A stretch of 10,826 nt of DNA from an uncultured Clostridia bacterium (lineage in GTDB: Bacteria > Bacillota > Clostridia > UBA1381): contig CAKSSN010000042.1 of assembly GCA_934489015.1 (NCBI GenBank), forward strand, positions 1-10,826, written 5' to 3'. The notes under the pieces were generated by a model. That model saw nothing but the letters and a program-made list of their open reading frames with translations. It did no database searches and had not been told where the DNA came from. This document shows positions 1 to 6,064 of the stretch, piece after piece. A program made the position numbers and the translations under genes. Position 1 is the first letter of the stretch. Every line of letters starts with the position of its first letter.

Positions 1-9
1 TTTCCTCCT
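1..9 (-). promoter_or_regulatory. Ribosome binding site of a leftward gene outside the window
   Basis: The first bases read AGGAGGAAA on the minus strand, a strong Shine-Dalgarno sequence. It lies about 18 bases downstream of the -10 box at 27-32, so the start codon should be a few bases beyond the window edge. Confidence 0.6.
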
Positions 10-26
10 GTTTTTGTGTTTATTTT

Positions 27-56
27 ATTATATCATATTTTGCATATTTGTGTCTA
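27..56 (-). promoter_or_regulatory. Sigma-A promoter for a gene left of the window
   Basis: Read on the minus strand, a TAGACA -35 box (51-56) is followed after 18 bases by a perfect TATAAT -10 box (27-32). The -10 is preceded by TG plus one base, an extended -10. An AGGAGG-type ribosome binding site follows at the window edge (about 2-9), so the gene starts just outside. Its identity cannot be seen. The promoter fills nearly all the space left of the first SLH gene, which bears on whether that gene is intact. Confidence 0.75.
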
Positions 57-113
57 CTTTTTTAGTATAGCACCACAGAAGATTTCAGGCACATTGTTGA
101 TTTTCACGGCACT

Positions 114-1331
114 ATGGAAGGCTCATTTAAGGAAGAAAATTATTATTACATAGTTCCTCATAGAAGAGGAAAATTAATAGTCAAGACTGCTTACATACAT
201 CTGGGAGAGGATCTCGAAACGGCAACAGAAAGAATTAACGCCCTCACAAATTTAACTGATGAGGAAAAGCAATCCCGAATAGAATACGCAGCAAAAAAGG
301 CAGGAAAATGGTATCAATCTATAGCGTGCAGTGCAGATGAGCGCGAAACAGTTTACCTTACCCGAAATTTATTAGAATCTCTTCTCGCCTCAGCAGGAAT
401 AACGAATATTCAGGATATGAAATATTTTTGCGGTAATCCCCTAAGACTATGGGTAAAAGCCGACAATATAGAATATATTTTGCCGGAGGAAGCCTTTGAA
501 GTTACAAAGGATGAAAACGGAACGGTTGTTAGCGGAAAGATTTTTACTGTAGCGGATTTCTTCGATATTCTTAAGGATACTTACGAAAATCACTATAGAT
601 TTCCGGTTTACCGCGATGAAGAATCACTTACAGGCTATTACGTTTATTCTACAACACCCATTATAAAAGACAAGCCGAAGAAAGAAGACACAAAAACACA
701 GCCTAAAAAAGACGAAGAAGAGGAAGAAATTACAAAGCCGAAAAATAACAAAAAAGATGATGAAGACATTAAAAAAACCGATAAAACCGAAACAAAAAAG
801 AATGAAAACAAAACAGCCGATACAAAAAAGGCTGATGAAAAAACCGATATAAAATTAAGCGATCCAAGTAAAAAAAACATAGGACAGGACAAATTTTTCA
901 ATGACGTTCCGCCTGATCACTGGGCGTATGACGATATTTCGGCACTTACGAAAAACAACGTAATTTTAGGCTACGGCAACAATTATTTCGGAGTGAATGA
1001 CAGCGTTACAAACGAGCAGCTCGCGCTTCTTTTAAAGCGGCAGTTTGACTACGACGAAAAAAACAGGGGCGCGTTGGCTGCAAAAAGAGAGAACATTATT
1101 GTTTCACTTGTTAAGGCACTAAACCCCGATCTTTCAAAGGTTGACACTGCTGTTATAGCCGCCGATTTTTCGGACGGAAATAAAATAAGCGATAGCGACA
1201 AACCATATATCGCATACGCTGTAGAAAATAAAATTGTTCTCGGCGACAGCGGCAAGCTAAACCTTGAAAACAACGTTACAAGAGCCGAAACCGCTGCACT
1301 TATAAGCCGCGCTTTAAAATTTAAAAAATAA
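114..1331 (+). CDS. SLH-domain surface protein with charged linker, possibly 5'-truncated
   Basis: This 405-residue protein ends in an S-layer-homology region (about 260-405), which in this family binds secondary cell-wall polymers. Residues 1-180 match no fold I recognise. Residues 185-257 are a low-complexity Lys/Glu/Asp/Thr linker, plausibly a wall-spanning spacer. The first SLH motif (D-V-P-P-x-H-W-A-Y-D-D) and the last (A-D-F-S-D ... V-T-R-A-E-T-A-A-L) are clear; between them lies only a half motif. Two things are odd. The ATG at 114 has no Shine-Dalgarno sequence, and no signal peptide follows, although the protein should be exported. The frame is open upstream to a stop at 63-65 and reads plausibly protein-like, but contains no better start. 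The gene may have lost its 5' end, making it a pseudogene, or it may use an unusual start. The A-rich linker includes an A8 run at 870-877. Confidence 0.7.
   Translation: MEGSFKEENYYYIVPHRRGKLIVKTAYIHLGEDLETATERINALTNLTDEEKQSRIEYAAKKAGKWYQSIACSADERETVYLTRNLLESLLASAGITNIQDMKYFCGNPLRLWVKADNIEYILPEEAFEVTKDENGTVVSGKIFTVADFFDILKDTYENHYRFPVYRDEESLTGYYVYSTTPIIKDKPKKEDTKTQPKKDEEEEEITKPKNNKKDDEDIKKTDKTETKKNENKTADTKKADEKTDIKLSDPSKKNIGQDKFFNDVPPDHWAYDDISALTKNNVILGYGNNYFGVNDSVTNEQLALLLKRQFDYDEKNRGALAAKRENIIVSLVKALNPDLSKVDTAVIAADFSDGNKISDSDKPYIAYAVENKIVLGDSGKLNLENNVTRAETAALISRALKFKK
903..1320 (+). repeat. SLH cassette, copy 1 of a long direct repeat
   Basis: This stretch matches 3389-3806 at a constant offset of 2486 bases without indels. 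By eye I count about 30 differences in 418 bases (roughly 93% identity), fewer in the central part, and mostly at third codon positions. The repeat covers exactly the SLH portion of the gene. See the partner copy for consequences. Confidence 0.9.
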
Positions 1332-1347
1332 AATGTCTTAATGTACA

Positions 1348-1354
1348 AAAGGAG
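1348..1354 (+). promoter_or_regulatory. Ribosome binding site of the 1364 gene
   Basis: AAAGGAG sits nine bases before the ATG at 1364. It fixes that start and contrasts with the absence of any such site before the ATG at 114. Confidence 0.8.
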
Positions 1355-1363
1355 AATTTTTCA

Positions 1364-1999
1364 ATGTTAAAAAAAGCAGCCTTACTTTTAGCAGTATGCG
1401 CAACAGTTCAGGGTCTTACCGCGCTTGCATACAATACCGAACCGGAATACCTTGTAAAAAAGCATCATGAATTTGCAACGCAGTATGACTATCATGAGGG
1501 CGATGCGGAAAGGTCATTTGCGGAATATCCCGGAGCATTATACACCTCAGGTGAAGAAAGACGCGCGGACGGAAGTATTTATGAATGCCCGGCAATATAC
1601 GTAGATGCTCAGGCAATTTATTTTAACAGCTTTACAAAAGAAGAAACCAATGTAACGTTTAAAATCAACGGCACGGCAAAGCCTGAATACAGCAAATGCG
1701 TTCTTATCAATTCAAGACTTCTTGTTCCGGCCGAAGCCTTTAAGGACGTCGGCTGCGACGTAGACTTTAACGATGATACATACGTTTTGACTGTTTCAAA
1801 GGACGGCGTTATCCTCGAAATTCTCCCCAACCTCATAGGTATGAGAAAGGGACAGGCAGACGGATTCTATGTTCCGCTTTCGCCGTGCGCAAGATTTATA
1901 GACGACAAAATGTATGTTCCGGTGCGCGCTGTCGCACAGGAATTTGACCTTAAAATCTCGTGGGACGAAGAAACAAGAACGGTTGAGTTAGACAATTAA
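1364..1999 (+). CDS. Secreted stalk-domain protein (copper amine oxidase N-terminal-like)
   Basis: This 211-residue protein starts with a signal peptide: Met-Leu-Lys-Lys, a hydrophobic core, and likely cleavage after Leu-Ala near residue 22. Residues about 98-211 have the two-lobed pattern of the copper-amine-oxidase N-terminal-like family (PF07833 type): a short 'ING' strand, 'SRLLVPAEAFKDVGCDVDF', then 'DKMYVPVRAVAQEFDLKISWD' and a terminal R-T-V-E-L strand. In Gram-positives this domain is a structural module of secreted and wall-associated proteins, without amine oxidase activity or copper. No SLH, LPxTG or membrane anchor follows, so it is probably released or held by a partner. It lies 32 bases after the first SLH gene and 57 before the LRR/SLH gene on the same strand, so co-expression is likely. 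Residues 23-97 are unrecognised. Confidence 0.85.
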   Translation: MLKKAALLLAVCATVQGLTALAYNTEPEYLVKKHHEFATQYDYHEGDAERSFAEYPGALYTSGEERRADGSIYECPAIYVDAQAIYFNSFTKEETNVTFKINGTAKPEYSKCVLINSRLLVPAEAFKDVGCDVDFNDDTYVLTVSKDGVILEILPNLIGMRKGQADGFYVPLSPCARFIDDKMYVPVRAVAQEFDLKISWDEETRTVELDN

Positions 2000-2005
2000 A
2001 GGCGT

Positions 2006-2024
2006 TCTCCTCTTTTTGAGGAGA
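2006..2024 (+). promoter_or_regulatory. Small hairpin before the LRR/SLH gene
   Basis: TCTCCTC (2006-2012) pairs perfectly with GAGGAGA (2018-2024) around a five-T loop. No T tract follows, so it is not a standard terminator. One arm is a Shine-Dalgarno-like GAGGAG, so the hairpin could mask a ribosome-binding sequence for the seven-codon frame at 2037-2060. It could equally stabilise the 3' end of the upstream message. Confidence 0.4.
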
Positions 2025-2056
2025 GTACCGCTACATATGAAAGGATTATATGCTAT

Positions 2057-3814
2057 ATGAAAAAATTAATTTCGATTATATTGCTGACACTTCTTACAAA
2101 CTCTTTTGCTTTAGCAGACGACAGCTACAAATGGGATATATCCGATGACGGTATTCTTACCGTAAGCGGCAGAGAAATAATCGGAGAGCAAACAATACTC
2201 GATATAGACCCCGAATATGTTTATTATACATTTCCATGGTCAGACAAGGAAATAAGCGAAAAGATAACGACTGTAAAGGTATCGGACGGCGCTGAAATAC
2301 TGGGCGATTTTATATTTCACGCTATCGGCGCAGAAAGCATTTATCTTTCCGAAAGCGTAAAGGAGATAAAATCAAACGCATTTTCGGGCTGCAACAATCT
2401 GAAAAATATTACTCTTCCGAGCCAAATTGAAGCAATTTCGGAAAACTGCTTCCGCGCGGATTTATCGCTTAAAGCAATCACGCTGCCTCAAAGCATAAAG
2501 GAAATACAGCCCTATGCCTTTCGCAGCTGCACAGCTCTTGAAAGCATTACGCTTTCGGATAATATTGAAAAGCTGGGAGACGGCACTTTTTATGACTGCA
2601 CATCGCTTAAAAGCATAACGCTGCCCGAAAAAATAACCGAAATCCCAAGCAGCACATTTTTGTTTAACGAAAATATGCAATTTGTCCTTTTCCCGAAAAA
2701 TCTTAAAAAAATAAATCAAGACGCTTTTGCAGGGTGCAAATCACTTGAAGAAATATATTTACCGGACGGGCTTGAGAAAATAGAAAACAGCGCATTTTCA
2801 TTATGCGCAAAATTAAAAAAAGCATACGTTCCGAAAAGCGTAAAATTCATGGGCGAATATGCATTCGGCTCTGAAAACAATCTTACTATCTACGGATATA
2901 AGGACTCTTATGCAGAAAAATACGCAAAGGAAAGAAAAATAAAATTTGAATATGTAACAAGCAGTCTGTATGATGAATACATGAAGCAGGAGCATGAAGT
3001 AAAGGAAGCTTCAAAAAAGGTTTTGAAAGCTGAAAAAACAAGCGGCGGAATAAAGCTTTACGCAAACGACAAGGAAATATTGCTCGGAGATAAAAAACCG
3101 CTTGAAAAGAACGGCTTTATAGCTGTTCCGCTGAACACGGCGGCAAAAGCTCTCGGATTTGACGCCGTCTTTAATGATGCCGATCAAACGCTGACGCTGA
3201 CAAACGGCAAAAACACAATAATCGTATCATCAGGCAGCTTTTCGCTTAACAAGGATAATGTTGTAACAAGAATGAAAGAGAGCGCAGAACTCTACCAAGA
3301 CGAAATATACGTTTCTCTTGAGGACGCGGCGGATATACTTTTATTTAATCTTGCAGAATTCACAGACAATACTCTATCGGACTTTATTGACGTTCCTCCT
3401 ACTCACTGGGCGTATGACGATATTATGACGCTTGCAAAAAACAACGTAATTTTAGGCTACGGCAACAATTATTTCGGAGTGAATGACAGCGTTACAAACG
3501 AACAGCTCGCGCTTCTTTTAAAGCGGCAGTTTGACTATGACGAAAAAAACAGGGGCGCGTCGGCTGCAAAAAGAGAAAATATTATTGTTTCGCTTGTTAA
3601 GGCACTAAATCCGGATCTTTCAAAGGTTGACACTGCTGTTATAGCTGCCGATTTTTCGGACGGAAATAAGATAAGCGATAGCGACAAACCATATATCGCA
3701 TACGCCGTAGAAAATAAAATTGTTCTCGGCGACAGCGGCAGGCTCAATCTTGAAAATAACGTAACAAGAGCCGAAACCGCTGCACTTATAAACAGAGCAT
3801 TAAAGCTTAAATAA
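2057..3814 (+). CDS. Secreted BspA-type leucine-rich repeat protein with SLH anchor
   Basis: This 585-residue protein is built to be displayed on the cell wall. A signal peptide (1-20, cleavage after Ala-Leu-Ala) is followed by about eight BspA/LRR_5 repeats of roughly 23 residues (about 70-300), each with the signature I-x-x-x-A-F-x-x-C-x-x-L-x-x-I-x-L-P. Next comes a copper-amine-oxidase-like stalk domain (about 332-432) and SLH motifs (about 442-585). BspA-type repeats in other bacteria and in Trichomonas mediate adhesion or protein binding; binding here is inferred and no ligand can be read. AAAGGA at 2040-2045 supports the ATG at 2057. The SLH part is near-identical in DNA to that of the gene at 114, while the rest of the protein is unrelated. 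The gene ends before a 42-base inverted repeat. The domain order is well supported. Confidence 0.92.
   Translation: MKKLISIILLTLLTNSFALADDSYKWDISDDGILTVSGREIIGEQTILDIDPEYVYYTFPWSDKEISEKITTVKVSDGAEILGDFIFHAIGAESIYLSESVKEIKSNAFSGCNNLKNITLPSQIEAISENCFRADLSLKAITLPQSIKEIQPYAFRSCTALESITLSDNIEKLGDGTFYDCTSLKSITLPEKITEIPSSTFLFNENMQFVLFPKNLKKINQDAFAGCKSLEEIYLPDGLEKIENSAFSLCAKLKKAYVPKSVKFMGEYAFGSENNLTIYGYKDSYAEKYAKERKIKFEYVTSSLYDEYMKQEHEVKEASKKVLKAEKTSGGIKLYANDKEILLGDKKPLEKNGFIAVPLNTAAKALGFDAVFNDADQTLTLTNGKNTIIVSSGSFSLNKDNVVTRMKESAELYQDEIYVSLEDAADILLFNLAEFTDNTLSDFIDVPPTHWAYDDIMTLAKNNVILGYGNNYFGVNDSVTNEQLALLLKRQFDYDEKNRGASAAKRENIIVSLVKALNPDLSKVDTAVIAADFSDGNKISDSDKPYIAYAVENKIVLGDSGRLNLENNVTRAETAALINRALKLK
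3389..3806 (+). repeat. SLH cassette, copy 2 of a long direct repeat
   Basis: This is the partner of 903-1320, encoding the SLH region of the LRR protein. Identity starts abruptly at the Asp-Val-Pro-Pro codons and fades only in the last few codons. That fits a shared anchor module spread by duplication or kept alike by gene conversion. Recombination between the copies would delete about 2.5 kb and leave the first gene's N-terminal part with an intact anchor. Confidence 0.9.
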
Positions 3815-3829
3815 GCTTTCTTTCAAAAT

Positions 3830-3848
3830 CTTTTTATCCCCTAAAAAG
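3830..3848. repeat. Small AT-rich inverted repeat after the LRR/SLH gene
   Basis: CTTTTTA (3830-3836) and TAAAAAG (3842-3848) flank TCCCC. On the minus strand its T-rich arm lies just beyond the large hairpin at 3854-3895 and may supply that hairpin's U-tract. Confidence 0.4.
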
Positions 3849-3853
3849 CAAAC

Positions 3854-3895
3854 GGGCTGCGCGGAAAAAGTCAATTGACTTTTCCCGCGCAGCCC
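3854..3895. terminator. 42-base inverted repeat, probable bidirectional terminator
   Basis: The 21 bases at 3854-3874 are complementary to 3875-3895 with one mismatch and essentially no loop. The base is GC-rich (GGGCTGCGCGG) and the top AT-rich (centre TCAATTGA). It lies between convergent genes: 40 bases after the LRR/SLH stop and 6 bases from the hutP-like stop at 3901. On the minus strand CTTTTT follows after a short gap; on the plus strand only a mixed A/T tract follows. Termination is therefore better supported leftward. Confidence 0.7.
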
Positions 3896-3900
3896 TAATA

Positions 3901-4314
3901 TTATATTACTCTATGTCCAAGACCTATTGAAATATCATTAAGATTTAAAAGACCTACAGCAAAAAACACGCACACGCTTAAATGGCTTTCAAAGCGCGCA
4001 ACCGCAATTTTGCCGCCAACGCTAAGCCCCATTGCTTTATCGGCAATCTGACGTATCGCCTCATGGGTTGCGCCGACAACGGCTCCCTCCTCCGCATGCT
4101 CCGTTCCGATTACTCCCTCTCTGCGCGCGGCAACAACGGCACGTTCAAGAATTTTTGTAATTCCGTCCGGTATGCTTGCGCCGAAATCTATTGCAACAGA
4201 CCTTATTTCATTTTCAAGAAGGTTTGCCTTAACCCTGTTTTCTTCGTTTCGCTCCTCGCTTATCGCAAGGCGCACAGCCGCCTTTGCAACCTCTTTTGAC
4301 CCGATTTTACTCAT
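3901..4314 (-). CDS. HutP-family protein (orphan homologue)
   Basis: This 137-residue protein resembles HutP, the Bacillus RNA-binding antiterminator that reads through the hut operon terminator with histidine and Mg2+. The match includes the 'AAVRLAISEE' start, 'IERAVVAARREGVI', 'EEGAVVGATHEAI', 'GKIAVARFE' and the C-terminal 'IGLGHR'. By-eye alignment to the Bacillus subtilis protein from memory places Gly where its metal-ligand His73 and His77 lie, while the C-terminal His (His138 in B. subtilis) is kept. No histidine-degradation genes are in the window, so the ligand and RNA target are unknown. The start overlaps the flavoprotein stop by eight bases. A GGGGAG site lies inside the upstream gene ten bases before ATG, so translation is probably coupled. 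The large inverted repeat follows the stop. It is probably a conserved clostridial HutP paralogue rather than a true hut regulator. Confidence 0.8.
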   Translation of the reverse strand: MSKIGSKEVAKAAVRLAISEERNEENRVKANLLENEIRSVAIDFGASIPDGITKILERAVVAARREGVIGTEHAEEGAVVGATHEAIRQIADKAMGLSVGGKIAVARFESHLSVCVFFAVGLLNLNDISIGLGHRVI

Positions 4315-5548
4315 TTAAATCACTCTCCCCGTTATGAACGCTTACTCCGGCAAGATAGCCGGTAGACCACGCAATTTGAAGATTATATCCGCCCGTGTAT
4401 GCGTCAACATCTATTATTTCACCTGCAAAATACAACCCCTCCGCAAGCTTTGACTGCATTGTTGACGGATTTATTTCCCTGACATTCACGCCGCCGGAGG
4501 TTATTATAGCCTCATCTATCGGCCGAAAGGCTATCGGAGTAAGGCTAAAGCCCTTTATGGTATCGGCAAGCGCGCGCCGCTCCTGTCTTGTGACCGCATT
4601 TATCTTTTTTCTCATGTCAATGCCGCTTTTTTCAATCACAACCGGGATAAGCGCTTTTGGCAAAAGCTTGTCAAGCCCGTTTATAATATCCTTGTTTTTC
4701 TCGTCCTCAAAATCGCGCAAAATACGCGCGTCAAGCTTTTCATCCGAAAGCGCCGGCTTTAAATCAAGCTTTATAAAATACTCCTTTCGCGGAAATCCCT
4801 TCATATGCGCCGAAGCCGACAAAACAAGCGGTCCGCTTATTCCGAAATGGGTAAAAAGCATTTCGCCGAGCTCCGAATAGACCTCTTTCCCCTTTGAATT
4901 ATAAAGCGAAAGAGTTACATTTTTAAGTGAAAGCCCCGAAAGATTAAGCTTTTCCTTTGTTTCTATCGGGATAAGCGACGGAACAAGCGGCTTTATGCTG
5001 TGACCTACCGACTGCGCAAGCTTATATCCGTCACCGGTTGAGCCTGTAACCGGATATGACTTGCCGCCGGTTGCCAAAATAACCTTTCCGAAAAGCTTTC
5101 TGCCGCCCCTTGTAACAGCTCCGACAACCTTGCCATTATCCATTATAAGCCTTTGAGCCGAGTCGCACACAAGCTCAACATTTTTCTTAAGCGCAAAACG
5201 CGAAAGCGCGTCAGCCACATCATGAGCGTTATCCGATACAGGAAAAACTCTACCGCCGCGCTCCGTTTTGGTTTTAACGCCGAGCCTTTCGAGCAGCTTA
5301 ACAATATCCTCATTTGTAAAAGAATAAAGCGCGCTGTACAAAAAGCGCGGATTTGTTGGGATATTCCCGAAAAAGTCCTCAATATCGGCGCTGTTTGTTA
5401 TATTACATCTGCCTTTTCCGGTAATGCGCAGCTTTTTACCGAGCTTTTTATTTTTTTCAATCAAATAAACCTTGTCCGAATTTTCAGCCGCAAAGCCGCA
5501 CGCTATAAGACCTGCCGCTCCGCCGCCGATTATGACAGTGCTTTTCAT
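4307..5548 (-). CDS. HI0933/YhiN/BaiN-family FAD-dependent oxidoreductase
   Basis: This 413-residue flavoprotein has an N-terminal dinucleotide-binding motif (G-G-G-A-A-G, residues 8-13), the family signature 'GKKLRITGKGRCNITN' (about 37-52), a 'TGG-SYP-TGSTGDGY' segment (about 158-174), and the C-terminal FAD motif 'YFAGEIIDVDAYTGGYNLQ' (about 373-391). Length and motif order match the full HI0933 family. Its natural substrates are mostly unknown. BaiN of Clostridium scindens, a relative, has been linked to bile-acid 7-dehydroxylation, but no bai genes are visible here and I would not transfer that function. The ATG overlaps the stop of the dihydrofolate reductase gene as ATGA, and its own stop overlaps the hutP-like start. 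It is therefore the middle of a translationally coupled trio. In other Clostridia a gene of this family often stands next to cmk and plsC, as it nearly does here. Confidence 0.9.
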   Translation of the reverse strand: MKSTVIIGGGAAGLIACGFAAENSDKVYLIEKNKKLGKKLRITGKGRCNITNSADIEDFFGNIPTNPRFLYSALYSFTNEDIVKLLERLGVKTKTERGGRVFPVSDNAHDVADALSRFALKKNVELVCDSAQRLIMDNGKVVGAVTRGGRKLFGKVILATGGKSYPVTGSTGDGYKLAQSVGHSIKPLVPSLIPIETKEKLNLSGLSLKNVTLSLYNSKGKEVYSELGEMLFTHFGISGPLVLSASAHMKGFPRKEYFIKLDLKPALSDEKLDARILRDFEDEKNKDIINGLDKLLPKALIPVVIEKSGIDMRKKINAVTRQERRALADTIKGFSLTPIAFRPIDEAIITSGGVNVREINPSTMQSKLAEGLYFAGEIIDVDAYTGGYNLQIAWSTGYLAGVSVHNGESDLNE

Positions 5549-6030
5549 TCGCCTGCCTCTTTTCGCTTATATGTACAAAATCTGAACGTGTGTCCGTTTT
5601 CCGATATTTCCTCGCCCTCTTTTTCCATATACCATTCGCTGTCCTCATCGAGATTTGGAAAAAATGCGTCCGCCTCGCATTCTTCAAAAACCTTAGTGAT
5701 ATACGCTTCATCGCAGTAAGGCAGCAGCTGTCTGTAAACGCTTTCTCCGCCGATTACAAACGCATCGTCGGGCGCTGTTTTAAGCGCATCGCCAACACTT
5801 GCCGCAAGCTCCGCGCCGTCAGCAATAGACTCTCCCGACGACAAAACAATATTTCTTCTGTTTTTAAGCGGCTTGCCGCCCGGAAACGATTCGAGAGTTT
5901 TTCTCCCCATTATAACCGTTTTTCCCATAGTTGCGGTCCTGAAAAATTTCATATCGGTAGGAATTGAAAAAAGCAGCTTATTATCCTTTCCTATTCCCCA
6001 GTTTTTTGAAACGGCTGCAATAAGCTTCAC
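5545..6030 (-). CDS. folA: Dihydrofolate reductase
   Basis: This enzyme reduces 7,8-dihydrofolate to tetrahydrofolate with NADPH in the cytoplasm. The 161 residues from the GTG start are the usual bacterial length. Visible motifs are the N-terminal 'KLIAAVSKNWGIGKDN', active-site Asp26 in 'IPTDMKFF', 'MGRKTLESFP' (41-50, NADPH site) and 'VIGGESVY' (92-99). The tryptophan common before the active-site helix is Phe here (F21). A frame extending to ATG at 6046-6048 exists, but that start would overlie the strong GGAGGTG site, which sits seven bases before GTG at 6028-6030; I therefore chose GTG. It follows the HAD phosphatase by 34 bases and overlaps the flavoprotein by four. No thymidylate synthase gene is next to it, unlike many bacteria. 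Identification is firm. Confidence 0.95.
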   Translation of the reverse strand: MKLIAAVSKNWGIGKDNKLLFSIPTDMKFFRTATMGKTVIMGRKTLESFPGGKPLKNRRNIVLSSGESIADGAELAASVGDALKTAPDDAFVIGGESVYRQLLPYCDEAYITKVFEECEADAFFPNLDEDSEWYMEKEGEEISENGHTFRFCTYKRKEAGE

Positions 6031-6064
6031 CGCAAAGCACCTCCACATCAGTTTTCATAACAAA

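Noticed and set aside
40..69. Weak rightward promoter (TTGCAT, 18 bases, TAGTAT) before the first SLH gene
   Set aside because: Only about half the positions in each box match and it overlaps the much stronger leftward promoter. I would not assign it.
644..901. Minus-strand open frame with a hydrophobic, Ser/Phe-rich translation
   Set aside because: It is the antisense of the Lys/Glu-rich linker of the SLH protein. AAA and GAA codons read backward as Phe and Ser codons. It has no ribosome binding site and no family resemblance.
2390..2860. Short recurring DNA motifs resembling a tandem repeat
   Set aside because: They are the codons of the leucine-rich repeats, degenerate at DNA level and with no uniform spacer structure. 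They are not CRISPR or a separate repeat.
4307..5548. Bile-acid 7-dehydroxylation role (baiN) for the flavoprotein
   Set aside because: The family is broad and common in Clostridia and no other bai genes are present, so family membership alone does not support that function.
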